Below are positions 26,558-35,247 of a DNA stretch of 64,000 nucleotides, one piece after another (the stretch's first letter is position 1; each line of letters begins with the position of its first letter). A program made the position numbers and the translations under genes. Source of the stretch: Arcicella rosea (GTDB taxonomy: Bacteria > Bacteroidota > Bacteroidia > Cytophagales > Spirosomataceae). The stretch is from the NCBI RefSeq assembly GCF_014204325.1, contig NZ_JACHKT010000014.1:62001-126000 (forward strand). The letters run 5' to 3'. The notes under the pieces are model-generated. The model saw nothing but the letters and a program-made list of their open reading frames with translations, was not told where the DNA came from and did no database searches.

Positions 26558-28021
26558 ATGGATAATATCAACAACATTATGCTTCAAGCTGCTGAAGCGT
26601 TTAAACAATACCGTAAGGTTTCTGGAAAACAAAAAGCTGTTTTTTTAAGAGCTATTGCCGAAGAAATTGAAGCTTTAGGCATGGAGCTTATTCATACCAC
26701 AATGGAAGAAACTAATCTTCCTGAAGCTAGATTATTAGGCGAACGTGGACGGACGATTTTTCAATTAAAAATGTTTGCAGACCTTTTAGAGGAAGGTTCA
26801 TGGGTAGAAGCTCGTATCGATACCGCTCAACCAGACCGCAAACCTTTACCGAAGGTAGATATTCGTAAAATGTCTGTGCCTTTGGGCGTGGTGGTGGTTT
26901 TTGGGGCAAGTAATTTTCCTTACGCTTATTCAACCGCTGGTGGCGACACGGCTTCGGCTTTAGCTGCTGGTTGTCCAGTTGTTCTAAAAGGTCACCCAGC
27001 ACACGCACGTACTTCTGCCATGGTTGCTGATGCTATTTTGCGTGCCGTTGAACGTACAGGAATGCCAGAAGGTACTTTTTCGCACGTAGATGGTGGCAAT
27101 GGTTTTGAAATCGGAAAAGCATTAGTAATGCACCCAGTAACCAAAGCAGTTGGTTTTACGGGTTCTTTTGCTGGTGGAAAAGCTTTGTTCGATATGGCGA
27201 ATCAACGTCCTGAGCCTATTCCTGTATTTTCAGAAATGGGAAGTATCAATCCAGTTGTGTTGATGCCAGAAAAATTATCGACAAGTTCAGAAAGTATTGC
27301 CAAAGATTATGCAGGTTCAATTACTTTGGGTGTCGGACAATTCTGTACAAATCCTGGTCTAATTTTAGGCGTTGATAATGCTGATTTACAAAGCTTTATT
27401 AAAGTACTTGCTGCTGAAATCGAAAAAGTTTCGCCTTCAAAAATGTTGAATGCAGGAATTTATCAAAACTACGAAGGCAAGAAAACAGTAGCTTTAGCAC
27501 AAGAAAATGTAACAACTGAGGCAGAATCGCTGGTTGAAAAAACGGATAGTATTCAAGGCTTGGCAACGGTTGCTTCGGTAGATGCTGATGTATTTTTAGC
27601 AAATCCTACTTTACACCAAGAAGTATTTGGGCCTTATTCTTTGGTGGTGAAATGTAAAGATTTAGCACAATTGGCTACCGTGATTCAGCATTTAGAAGGA
27701 CAGCTTACGGCTACTTTTATGGCAACAGAAACGGAATTGCAAGCGAATGATGACATCGTAGAAGCACTTAGAAATATCAGCGGACGCTTAATTTTCAATG
27801 GCGTTCCTACGGGTGTGGAAGTATGTTATGCCATGCACCACGGCGGGCCGTTCCCATCTTGTACGGATGCCCGTTTTACTTCTGTTGGGCCAGATGCCAT
27901 CAAACGTTTTGTTCGTCCTGCGAGTTATCAAAGCTTTCCAGATAGCCTTTTACCTGCGGAATTACAAGATACCAATCCACTAAACATTTGGAGAATGGTT
28001 GATAACGAATGGAAAAAATAA
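26558..28021 (+). CDS. 2-oxoglutarate semialdehyde (2,5-dioxovalerate) dehydrogenase, ALDH family
   Basis: A 487-residue NADP-type aldehyde dehydrogenase expected to oxidise 2,5-dioxopentanoate to 2-oxoglutarate, the last step of oxidative pentose, sugar-acid or hydroxyproline pathways. Key features are GVVVVFGASNFPYAYSTAGGDTASALAAGCPV (the class III KGSADH signature), GFTGSFAGGKALF in the nucleotide site, the general-base Glu in FSEMGSINPV, and the catalytic Cys in GVGQFCTNPGL. The C-terminus carries the family's FTSVGPDAIKRFVRPASYQ. It follows the Nudix-type regulator by about 100 bases with a palindrome between them. Confidence 0.93.
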   Translation: MDNINNIMLQAAEAFKQYRKVSGKQKAVFLRAIAEEIEALGMELIHTTMEETNLPEARLLGERGRTIFQLKMFADLLEEGSWVEARIDTAQPDRKPLPKVDIRKMSVPLGVVVVFGASNFPYAYSTAGGDTASALAAGCPVVLKGHPAHARTSAMVADAILRAVERTGMPEGTFSHVDGGNGFEIGKALVMHPVTKAVGFTGSFAGGKALFDMANQRPEPIPVFSEMGSINPVVLMPEKLSTSSESIAKDYAGSITLGVGQFCTNPGLILGVDNADLQSFIKVLAAEIEKVSPSKMLNAGIYQNYEGKKTVALAQENVTTEAESLVEKTDSIQGLATVASVDADVFLANPTLHQEVFGPYSLVVKCKDLAQLATVIQHLEGQLTATFMATETELQANDDIVEALRNISGRLIFNGVPTGVEVCYAMHHGGPFPSCTDARFTSVGPDAIKRFVRPASYQSFPDSLLPAELQDTNPLNIWRMVDNEWKK

Positions 28022-28093
28022 TCATTAAATTTATATCAATCGGAAATATATTTCCACATTGATATTTTCAATAATTTTTGCAAAACCTAAAAG

Positions 28094-28127
28094 ACGGCTG
28101 ATGAATTTTTGAGAATTCATTAGCCGT
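28094..28127 (+). terminator. Terminator after aldehyde dehydrogenase gene
   Basis: ACGGCTGATGAATT and AATTCATTAGCCGT form a near-perfect stem, followed by ATTCTTTTTAT. Confidence 0.8.
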
Positions 28128-28422
28128 ATTCTTTTTATAGGATTTTTAGCTAAAGCCTTCTCTTTCATCTTGTCTGTTTTGCCAGACGAAAGACTTAAAT
28201 TATTGGCATATTTTTAATATTAAATTGTATTTATACATAAAATAGCTCTTTTTTTCAAAAAATCAATATTTTATTGCCGATTTTTTGAAGTTGCATTTTG
28301 TCTCATTCAATATTTAAAAGAATATTTCCTATAAAATCGGAAATATATTACTAAAATAAATATTTTACTGTTTGTTAATATTTTATTTTAAATATCATTA
28401 GGTACTATAATTCATTTGTCTT

Positions 28423-28430
28423 TAAGTTTG
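28423..28430 (+). promoter_or_regulatory. Candidate -7 element TAAGTTTG of the nagB-like gene
   Basis: Matches TAnnTTTG exactly. Transcription would begin near 28437, downstream of the first possible ATG (28432), which argues for the ATG at 28480 as the real start. No good -33 TTTG lies at ideal spacing. Confidence 0.4.
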
Positions 28431-28479
28431 CATGTCTTATTTCAAAACTAAGAAATGTTTACTCAAAATTGTTATTAAA

Positions 28480-30411
28480 ATGATTGAAGCAACTGAAGCC
28501 ATAGAACTAGAAAAGGAAAGTATTTCTCTGGAAAGAGTACCCACTAAAATTTATAAAGATGCCGCTGAAGCCTCAAAAGCAGTAGCACAAGAAATTGCCA
28601 AAATTATCCGCCGAAAAAATGCTTCAGGAAAACCCGCAGTATTGGGTTTGGCAACTGGCTCGACACCTAAAAAAGTATATGCAGAACTTATTCGTCTTCA
28701 TAAAGTAGAAGGTTTAAGTTTTGAAAATGTGATTACTTTCAATTTGGATGAATATTATCCGATGCAACCAGATGCAGTACAGAGCTATCACCGTTTCATG
28801 AAAGAACAATTGTTTGATCATGTAAACATTGCTCCTGAAAACTGTCATATTCCAACAGGAACTTTACCTTTAGAAAAACTCGCCATCTTCTGCAAAGAGT
28901 ACGAAGCACAAATTGAAGAATTAGGCGGTTTAGATATACAAATTTTGGGCATCGGTAGAAACGGACATATCGGTTTCAACGAGCCGGGTTCTTTGGTGAA
29001 CTCGAAAACAAGATTAATGACGCTTGATATTACGACTCGTATGGATGCTGCGGGCGACTTTGGTACTTTGGTAAAAGTGCCACGCAGAGCAGTAACGATG
29101 GGCGTAAAAGCAATCATGGAAGCGAAAAGAGTTGTTCTTTTAGCTTTTGGTGAACATAAAGCACAAGTAATTAAAGAAGCGATTGAAGGCACAGTTTCTG
29201 AAAAAATTCCAGCTTCATATTTACAAGGACACCAGAATGTAAGATTTATTTTAGACGAAGCCAGTGCTTCTGAATTAAGTAGCCGCAAAAAACCTTGGTT
29301 ATTTGATGAAGTAATTTGGAATAAAATGATGGTGAAAAAAGCCGTTACCAATTTGGCTTTGAGCTTGGATAAACCGATTCTGAAATTAACTAATCGTGAT
29401 TATAACGAAAACGGATTAAGTGATTTACTCGCCAATTACGGTCAGGCTTACGACATTAATTTACAAGTATTCCAAAGTCTTCAACATACTATTACGGGTT
29501 GGCCGGGTGGAAAATCATTGGCAAGTGATGCCAACAGACCAGAAAGAGCTTTTCCTGCTCAAAAAAGAGTATTGATTTTTAGTCCACACCCAGACGACGA
29601 TATTATTTCAATGGGTGGAACTTTCCAACGTTTGGTTGACCAAGGGCATGATGTACACGTGGCATATCAAACTTCTGGAAATATTGCTGTTGCAGATGAT
29701 GAAGCTTTGCGTTTTATTGATTTCTTAGACGATTTCAACACAGCTTTTGACATTGAAAACAAAAAATATAATACTGTTTTTGAAGAAGCAAGAGCATTTT
29801 TAAGCAAAAAGAAAGACAGTGAAATTGATATTCCTGCGGTGCGTTATGTAAAAGGAATCATTCGTCAGGGAGAAGCTAAAGCTACTTGTCGTTTTGTAGG
29901 TATTCCATCATCGAATGTTCACTTTTTGAATATGCCTTTTTATGAAACAGGTGCTATTCAAAAAATGCCATTAGGCGAAGCAGACATCAAAATCGTTTCA
30001 AATATTATTGCTGAAATAAAACCACATCAAATTTTTGCAGCAGGCGATTTAGCTGACCCACACGGAACGCATAAAGTATGTTTAGATGCCATTTTTGAAT
30101 CGCTTGAGCGTTTGAAAAAAGAAGAGTACATGAACGATTGTTGGGTTTGGTTATACCGTGGAGCTTGGGCAGAATGGGACATTCATGAAATTGAAATGGC
30201 TGTGCCGATGAGTCCAACACAAGTATTACAGAAACGTCATGGAATTTTCAAACATCAGTCGCAGAAAGACGGAGTAGTTTTCCAGGGAAACGATTCTAGA
30301 GAATTCTGGCAACGTGCTGAAGACAGAAACAGTGCTACGGCAGATTTATACAATAAATTAGGTTTTGCAGAATACGCAGCCATCGAGGCTTTTGTGCGAT
30401 ACCACTTTTAA
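28480..30411 (+). CDS. nagB: Glucosamine-6-phosphate deaminase fused to PIG-L (LmbE) deacetylase domain
   Basis: A two-domain protein of about 643 residues. The N-terminal half is NagB: VLGLATGSTPKKVY, ITFNLDEYYPM, and ILGIGRNGHIGFNEPGS. It would convert glucosamine-6-phosphate to fructose-6-phosphate and ammonia. The C-terminal part (from about residue 358) is a zinc-dependent PIG-L/LmbE domain with FSPHPDDDIISMGG and DPHGTHKVCLDAIFE supplying metal ligands. I prefer the ATG at 28480 over 28432 because the extra 16 residues look non-coding and a -7-like element overlaps them. The fusion occurs in other Bacteroidota; the deacetylase substrate is not established. The sugar transporter that follows fits N-acetylglucosamine use. 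Confidence 0.93.
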   Translation: MIEATEAIELEKESISLERVPTKIYKDAAEASKAVAQEIAKIIRRKNASGKPAVLGLATGSTPKKVYAELIRLHKVEGLSFENVITFNLDEYYPMQPDAVQSYHRFMKEQLFDHVNIAPENCHIPTGTLPLEKLAIFCKEYEAQIEELGGLDIQILGIGRNGHIGFNEPGSLVNSKTRLMTLDITTRMDAAGDFGTLVKVPRRAVTMGVKAIMEAKRVVLLAFGEHKAQVIKEAIEGTVSEKIPASYLQGHQNVRFILDEASASELSSRKKPWLFDEVIWNKMMVKKAVTNLALSLDKPILKLTNRDYNENGLSDLLANYGQAYDINLQVFQSLQHTITGWPGGKSLASDANRPERAFPAQKRVLIFSPHPDDDIISMGGTFQRLVDQGHDVHVAYQTSGNIAVADDEALRFIDFLDDFNTAFDIENKKYNTVFEEARAFLSKKKDSEIDIPAVRYVKGIIRQGEAKATCRFVGIPSSNVHFLNMPFYETGAIQKMPLGEADIKIVSNIIAEIKPHQIFAAGDLADPHGTHKVCLDAIFESLERLKKEEYMNDCWVWLYRGAWAEWDIHEIEMAVPMSPTQVLQKRHGIFKHQSQKDGVVFQGNDSREFWQRAEDRNSATADLYNKLGFAEYAAIEAFVRYHF

Positions 30412-30415
30412 TATT

Positions 30416-30447
30416 ATGCTTGGCGTCTGAATGCAGATGCTAAGCAT
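30416..30447. repeat. Inverted repeat after nagB-like gene
   Basis: ATGCTTGGCGTCTG and CAGATGCTAAGCAT pair with two mismatches around AATG, five bases after the stop codon. No U-run follows, so a REP-like or mRNA-stabilising role is as likely as termination. Confidence 0.6.
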
Positions 30448-30512
30448 TACTTCATTCAAAAACTTGAAAATTTAGTTAGAACTGGTTATATATTAATAAT
30501 GCTTGAACATTA

Positions 30513-30545
30513 AAATTCACTACGGGCAATGCCTGTAGTGAATTT
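30513..30545. terminator. Hairpin upstream of sugar transporter gene
   Basis: AAATTCACTACGGGC and GCCTGTAGTGAATTT form a stem with one mismatch around the loop AAT, followed by ATTTAAT. It could end the nagB transcript or be a REP-like repeat. Confidence 0.6.
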
Positions 30546-30568
30546 ATTTAATATAAACCTTTTAAGAA

Positions 30569-30597
30569 TTTGATCCTTACTTTATTGATATATTTTG
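30569..30597 (+). promoter_or_regulatory. Candidate promoter of the sugar transporter gene
   Basis: TTTG (30569-30572) and TATTTTG (30591-30597) sit at roughly the spacing of Bacteroidota -33/-7 elements and lie 20 bases before the ATG. Confidence 0.4.
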
Positions 30598-30616
30598 CCC
30601 CAAACCAACCACCATT

Positions 30617-31867
30617 ATGACTAAAAGTAAATCATTTTTTTCTCCCATTGTGATTATCGGAATGCTGTTTTTTATCTTCGGATTTATCACTTGGCTCAAC
30701 GGAACGCTTATTCCATTCCTTAAAATCGCTTGTGAACTTGAATATGCCCAAGCACTTTTGGTAACTTTTGCCTTTTACATTGCTTATGTCTTTTTAGCGA
30801 TTCCTTCTTCGATGATTCTGACGAAAGTTGGTTTTAAAAACGGTATGGCTTGGGGTTTAGTAGTGATGGCAATCGGTGCAATTATTTTTGTGCCTGCGGC
30901 TCAATCTCGTTCGTTTGCACTATTTCTTACAGGATTATTTATTCAAGGTGCGGGAATTTCTTTACTTCAAACGGCATCAAATCCTTATATCAGTATTTTA
31001 GGACCAATTGAAAGTGCAGCCCAACGTATCAGTATTATGGGTGTTTGTAATAAAATTGCAGGGGCTTTAAGTCCACTGATTTTAGGAGCAATCATTTTAG
31101 AAGGAGCGAGCGACATCGAAACACAATTAAAAACAAGCTTGGCTGCTGAAAAAGAAGTACTCTTGAACGAATTAGCAGGAAGAGTAATTGTTCCATACAT
31201 TGTAATGGCAATCGCTTTAGTACTTTTGGCATTTTTGATTTACAAGTCTAGCTTACCAGAAATTGACACAAGTAAAGAAGAAGCCGATACGGCATCTGAA
31301 GCAGGAGAGAAGAGTGTTTTACAACACGCCAATTTAGTATTTGGGATTTTAGCGATTTTCTGTTGTGTGGGTGTTGAAGTAATTGCAGGAGATACCATCG
31401 GACAATACGGAAGCTCGTTAGGCATCAGTTTAGATGTTTCTAAAAACTTTACTTCGCTAACGCTAATTGCGATGTTGGTTGGTTATTTTGTTGGTATTGT
31501 GGCAATTCCGAAATTCATTTCTCAAAATAAAGCTTTGATGGGTTGTGGAATAGTAGGAGTAATTTTTACACTTGGTATTATTTTCACTTCTGGCTTTACT
31601 TCAGTAGCTTTTGTAGCGATGCTTGGTTTAGCCAATGCTTTGATGTGGCCAGCCATTTTCCCATTAGCGATTAAAGGTTTAGGAAAGAAAACAGAGTTTG
31701 GTTCTGCTTTACTCATCATGGGTATCGGTGGCGGAGCGATTTTACCATACTTCTACGGAAAATTGGCAGAATCATTTGGCATTCAAGAAGCATATTTAAT
31801 TTTGATTCCTTGCTATTTATATATTTTGTTTTTTGCTACGATAGGTCACAAAAAACAATCGTGGTAG
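30617..31867 (+). CDS. FucP-type (FHS family) sugar MFS transporter
   Basis: A 416-residue inner-membrane sugar:proton symporter with about 12 hydrophobic helices. Recognisable family segments are FFIFGFITWLNGTLIPFLK in helix 1, YVFLAIPSSMILTKVGFKNG, GLFIQGAGISLLQTASNPYI, and the C-terminal ALMWPAIFPLAIKGLGKKTEFGSALLIMG. The FHS family carries glucose, galactose, fucose or N-acetylglucosamine. Its position after the NagB-PIG-L gene makes an amino sugar (NagP-like role) the best guess. Confidence 0.92.
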   Translation: MTKSKSFFSPIVIIGMLFFIFGFITWLNGTLIPFLKIACELEYAQALLVTFAFYIAYVFLAIPSSMILTKVGFKNGMAWGLVVMAIGAIIFVPAAQSRSFALFLTGLFIQGAGISLLQTASNPYISILGPIESAAQRISIMGVCNKIAGALSPLILGAIILEGASDIETQLKTSLAAEKEVLLNELAGRVIVPYIVMAIALVLLAFLIYKSSLPEIDTSKEEADTASEAGEKSVLQHANLVFGILAIFCCVGVEVIAGDTIGQYGSSLGISLDVSKNFTSLTLIAMLVGYFVGIVAIPKFISQNKALMGCGIVGVIFTLGIIFTSGFTSVAFVAMLGLANALMWPAIFPLAIKGLGKKTEFGSALLIMGIGGGAILPYFYGKLAESFGIQEAYLILIPCYLYILFFATIGHKKQSW

Positions 31868-31872
31868 AAGAA

Positions 31873-31945
31873 TTAGTGATTGAGTGAATTGTGAGTTAGT
31901 GATTAAATAGAAAAATCACTAACTCACAATTCACTCAATCACTAA
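31873..31945. repeat. Perfect 32-bp inverted repeat made of TAGTGA/TTGTGA-type units
   Basis: The left arm 31873-31904 and right arm 31914-31945 are exact reverse complements around a 9-base loop. The arms consist of variants of TTAGTGATTGAGTGA. A long hairpin like this directly after a stop codon can end transcription on both strands. Related sequence flanks several other genes here. Confidence 0.88.
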
Positions 31946-32066
31946 ATAAGTAAAAAGTACCATAGACAGCTTGTTAAATACCATTGTTTCGGATAGTCCT
32001 TCTCTAGCTTTGTTGTATGATTAATAAATGATAAATGTCATTTACTTTCAATAAAACAATAAAGTT

Positions 32067-32483
32067 ATGAGCCAGTATCAGACCTTAAAATTAGACCATC
32101 AGCCTTCTCGTTTTCAAGCCATTACAGCATGTAAATGTCCACAGTGCAGAGAAGGAAAAATGTTTAAATATCCATTTTTTCGTGTAGATAAGTTTGACCA
32201 AATGCACAATAATTGCCCAGTTTGTAATTTGCGTTACGAAGTAGAACCAGGATTTTGGTATGGAGCAATGTTTGTGAGTTATGGTTTTTCTATTTTAATA
32301 TTAGCAGTTTTAGGAGTGGTTTTATATTGGTTTTTCAATGACCCACCAATCATGGGTTACATCATTCCAATTACAGTCATTTCATTGGTTTCTGTTCCTT
32401 TTAATTTCAGAATCTCAAGATCTGTCTTTTTACATCTCTTCGGTTTTGTGAAATACAAACCTGAGATAGTTGTGAATGAGTGA
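32067..32483 (+). CDS. DUF983-family membrane protein with zinc-ribbon
   Basis: A 138-residue protein. An N-terminal zinc ribbon is visible (CKCPQCREGKMF, then NCPVCNLRYEVEPGFWYGAMF), followed by two membrane helices (about 75-95 and 100-120) with a short basic tail. This is the DUF983 pattern. Some proteobacterial members were linked to cytochrome oxidase or cell-wall genes, but no function is established for this group. It appears to be monocistronic. Confidence 0.88.
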   Translation: MSQYQTLKLDHQPSRFQAITACKCPQCREGKMFKYPFFRVDKFDQMHNNCPVCNLRYEVEPGFWYGAMFVSYGFSILILAVLGVVLYWFFNDPPIMGYIIPITVISLVSVPFNFRISRSVFLHLFGFVKYKPEIVVNE

Positions 32484-32595
32484 TTGAGTGAGTTGTGAAT
32501 TGTTTTAACAAGTAAGATTGAAAAAGAACTAATGGGGAACTCTATTTCTGTAAAGTTGCTTCCCATTCACTAATTCACTAATTCACAATTACATA
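32484..32595. repeat. TGAGTGA/TTCACTAA low-complexity repeats, partly inverted
   Basis: Plus-strand GAATGAGTGATTGAGTGAG directly after the DUF983 stop is balanced by CATTCACTAATTCACTAATTC at 32565-32585, so a loose hairpin spans the gap. Confidence 0.5.
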
Positions 32596-32612
32596 ACTTG
32601 CAATTTGCTATT

Positions 32613-32885
32613 TTAATAGGCAGATAATTCTGGTGAATTGGAGGGCAGTTCAGTAATGAGGTAGTCGATTTCTTGCAAGTCGGCTACTTTCATTTTCATA
32701 ACAGAATTCAATTTTTCAGAAATTGCCAATACTGCTACTTTATCCAAAGCTTTCTTCATTGCCTTTTCACCTGAACAGTTTCCCAATCAGAATCCGTTAC
32801 TCCTCCCTGAGCATCCAAGGCATTTGTTCCCAAAATACACAAATCAGCTTTCATTTCTGATAGTCGGTGATGAACTTCGCCGCCA
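32613..32885 (-). pseudogene. Beheaded and frameshifted DeoR-family regulator (effector domain only)
   Basis: The minus strand reads MKADLCILGTNALDAQGGVT, then DSDWETVQVK. A one-base shift follows, and then KAMKKALDKVAVLAISEKLN, SVMKMKVADLQEIDYLITEL and a stop after SAY. This is the end of a DeoR/GlpR-type sugar-phosphate-sensing domain. The helix-turn-helix and most of the sensor domain are missing; homology ends near 32865-32885, where sequence from an opposite-strand fucosidase begins. Confidence 0.75.
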
Positions 32886-33423
32886 GTTGGTTGAAATCAT
32901 AACAAAAGGAGGGAATTTTTTATTGAACGTTGGATCAAAACAAGACGGAGAATTACAAATTGAACAACAATCTCTTTTACAAGAAATTGCTCTTTGGAAT
33001 TTTGCCAATGCAGAAGCCATCCACGAAGTAAAACCGCTTTCTGTGGTACGTGAAGACAATATTTGGTTTACGCAGTCGAACGATGAAAAGTATATTTCTG
33101 CCATCGTTCAACGAAGTGGCTACGAAGATTGGAAGTACGGCACACGCAAAAATTTTGTGTTGACGCACATCGAAGGAAATGCCAATACCAAAGTGAGTAT
33201 TTTGGGCTATAAAAGCGAATTGGTAGAGTACAAAAAAGATTTTGATGCCAAAATTCATACTGCTCCAACCAATATTGGTTTGGTAGTAAGTGCCGTAAAC
33301 GGACAAAGTTTTTACACGAATAATCAATGGAAAAATGCGGTGGTTTTGAAAATCGAAAATGCTAAATTCAGAAAACTCAACACGCGCAAAGCAAGCCAAA
33401 GTAATATTGATGGAGCGAAGTAA
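32869..33423 (+). pseudogene. C-terminal remnant of a GH29 alpha-L-fucosidase
   Basis: The frame is open further left to 32824, but recognisable protein starts at DELRRQLVEIITKGGNFLLN (VG), the GH29 segment near the end of the catalytic barrel, followed by a beta-sandwich-like C-terminal region ending SQSNIDGAK. The catalytic nucleophile region and signal peptide are absent. About 185 residues remain of an expected 450-600. It directly abuts the truncated DeoR gene on the other strand, so one deletion may have removed both 5' ends. Confidence 0.75.
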
Positions 33424-33637
33424 ATAGGAGTGCTGAATTATGAATTGATTGCCAAGTAAGAGTGTAAAAATTGATTTATAAATATTTGAATAAAAAACAA
33501 TTCACAACTCTTCATTCAAAACTCATCATTAAAAAGGGTAGCTCTTTTTATTAAATTTTAAACCTTGCAGATAAGCAGAAAGTCACAGTGATTTTCTGTA
33601 TCATCAAAAACAATTTAAAAAAATAAGAAGAACAATT
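33424..33637. other. Intergenic gap with TGAATTATGAATTG-type repeats
   Basis: Variants of TGAATTATGAATTG after the fucosidase remnant and of ATTCACAACTCTTCATTCAA near 33500 suggest another degenerate inverted repeat. No gene was found. Confidence 0.4.
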
Positions 33638-34123
33638 ATGAACACTATTGAAGTACTTTCACCTGAAATTTCTTTCATAAATCTTGGACTCTCTTTACCT
33701 CCAGCACCACTTCCTTTGGGTGTTTATAAACCCTATTTAATTGATGGCAAATACTTATACTTATCGGGTCACGGCCCAGTAAGAGACGATAAAAGCTTGA
33801 TTATTGGTAGAATTGGTAAAGATTTAGACATCGAAGAAGGAAAATTGGCGGCTCGTCAGGTGGGTTTAACCATGCTTTCAACCATCAAAACGCATTTAGG
33901 AAGTTTAGATAGAGTAAAGCGTGTCATTAAAATTTTGGGCATGGTCAACTGCGTTTCAGAATTTGAACGTCATCCTTACGTAATCAATGGTTGTAGCGAA
34001 CTTTTCGCCCAAGTATGGGGAACAGAAAACGGCATCGGCGTAAGAAGTGCGGTAGGAATGGGAACGCTTCCAGACAATATTCCAGTGGAAATTGAAGCAA
34101 TGTTTGAACTCCATGAAGACTAA
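33638..34123 (+). CDS. RidA/YjgF-family protein
   Basis: A 161-residue protein of the Rid family. The closing signature GVRSAVGMGTLPDNIPVEIEAMFEL contains the Arg and Glu typical of the 2-iminobutanoate deaminase site. This longer form (about 155-160 residues, with YLYLSGHGPVRDDKSL) is the type commonly found beside PLP or amino-acid genes. It may hydrolyse reactive enamines/imines made by the PLP enzyme encoded 3 bases downstream. The close spacing indicates one operon. Confidence 0.92.
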   Translation: MNTIEVLSPEISFINLGLSLPPAPLPLGVYKPYLIDGKYLYLSGHGPVRDDKSLIIGRIGKDLDIEEGKLAARQVGLTMLSTIKTHLGSLDRVKRVIKILGMVNCVSEFERHPYVINGCSELFAQVWGTENGIGVRSAVGMGTLPDNIPVEIEAMFELHED

Positions 34124-34126
34124 GCC

Positions 34127-35245
34127 ATGAGTAACAAAACGATTGAGTACAACATAAAAAATATTGAAACACTCGATACGCCTGCGTTGGTGGTTTTTCC
34201 GAGTATCGTAAAGCAGAATATTCAAAAATTACTGGCTTCGATTGATGATGTAAATCGCTTGCGACCGCATATCAAAACGCATAAAACCAAAGAAGTAACC
34301 AAGCTTTTGCAAGAAGTTGGTATTCAGAAATTCAAATGTGCAACCATTGCCGAAACTGAATTATTGGCAATTTGCGAAGCAGAAGATGTACTCTTGGCAT
34401 ATCAGCCAGTGGGAGCGAAGCTTTTACGTTTGATTGAAATCATTAAACATTTCCCAAAAACACATTTTGCTTGTTTGGTCGATTCTGTGGCGGTTGGCGA
34501 AGTAATGTCAAAAATTGCGTTGGAAAATCAGCTTACTTTATCGCTTTATATCGACTTAAATGTAGGCATGAACCGAACAGGAATTGTACCCGAAAAGGCT
34601 TTTGAGTTGGCGATTGCTTTACAAAAATTACCAGCCTTAAAGCTTGAAGGTTTACATATTTACGACGGACATATTCGTGATTTTAATCTTGAAATTCGTA
34701 CACAAAATTGTAATACGGCTTTCCAATCCGTAGAAAATTTAGTAGAAAAGCTAAAAGAAGAAGGCATTCAAAATCTCAATATTGTAGCGGGCGGAACGCC
34801 TACTTTTCCGATTCATGCTCAAAGAAAATCCATAGAATGTAGTCCGGGCACTTTTGTGTATTGGGATAAAGGTTATCAAGATGCTTATCCAGAACAAGAT
34901 TTTGAAACGGCTGCTTTGGTAATTAGTCGAGTAATTTCTTTGCCCGACAAAGATAAAATTTGTTTGGATTTAGGACATAAATCTGTGGCTGCAGAAAATC
35001 CTTTAGACAAAAGAGTATTTTTCTTGAATGCTCCAGATGTCACTTTTATCGGACAAAGCGAAGAACATTTGGTATTGGGTGTTCCTGAAAACCATACTTA
35101 TCAGATTGGCGATATTTTTTATGGTTTGCCCATTCATATTTGCCCAACTTGTTCTTTATACGAAAGGGCAAATATTGTTGAAAATGAAGTATTAACAGGC
35201 GAACAATGGAAAACAATTGCAAGAGATAAAACCATTTTCATATAG
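34127..35245 (+). CDS. D-threonine aldolase / D-serine dehydratase-like PLP enzyme
   Basis: A 372-residue fold-type III PLP enzyme with an alanine-racemase-like N-terminal barrel. The PLP Lys is in RPHIKTHKT (about residue 50), and IYDGHIRD and IVAGGTPTFPIH line the cofactor site. The C-terminal LPIHICPTCSLYERANIV has the HxC zinc-binding pair shared by D-threonine aldolase and eukaryotic D-serine dehydratase. It probably breaks down D-threonine, D-serine or a related D-hydroxy amino acid. It lies between RidA and an M19 dipeptidase. The exact substrate is uncertain. Confidence 0.9.
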   Translation: MSNKTIEYNIKNIETLDTPALVVFPSIVKQNIQKLLASIDDVNRLRPHIKTHKTKEVTKLLQEVGIQKFKCATIAETELLAICEAEDVLLAYQPVGAKLLRLIEIIKHFPKTHFACLVDSVAVGEVMSKIALENQLTLSLYIDLNVGMNRTGIVPEKAFELAIALQKLPALKLEGLHIYDGHIRDFNLEIRTQNCNTAFQSVENLVEKLKEEGIQNLNIVAGGTPTFPIHAQRKSIECSPGTFVYWDKGYQDAYPEQDFETAALVISRVISLPDKDKICLDLGHKSVAAENPLDKRVFFLNAPDVTFIGQSEEHLVLGVPENHTYQIGDIFYGLPIHICPTCSLYERANIVENEVLTGEQWKTIARDKTIFI

Positions 35246-35247
35246 CC

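Larger units (their letters stand above)
28022..28431. other. Intergenic region with terminator and promoter, no gene
   Basis: Apart from the hairpin at 28094 and the promoter-like motif at 28423, the stretch is AT-rich with no coding signal. The long T/A runs around 28240-28380 look like an upstream promoter region. Confidence 0.5.

Noticed and set aside
28845-29351. 168-codon minus-strand ORF inside the NagB half
   Set aside because: Antisense to a strongly conserved NagB domain, Ser/Pro/Ile-rich with no recognisable motif.
31873-31945. Repeat units as a CRISPR array
   Set aside because: Units are contiguous, degenerate and inverted once; there are no regularly spaced unique spacers and no cas genes.
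32824-32868. Upstream part of the fucosidase ORF as a true start
   Set aside because: These codons are the opposite strand of the DeoR remnant; fucosidase-like sequence begins only near 32869.
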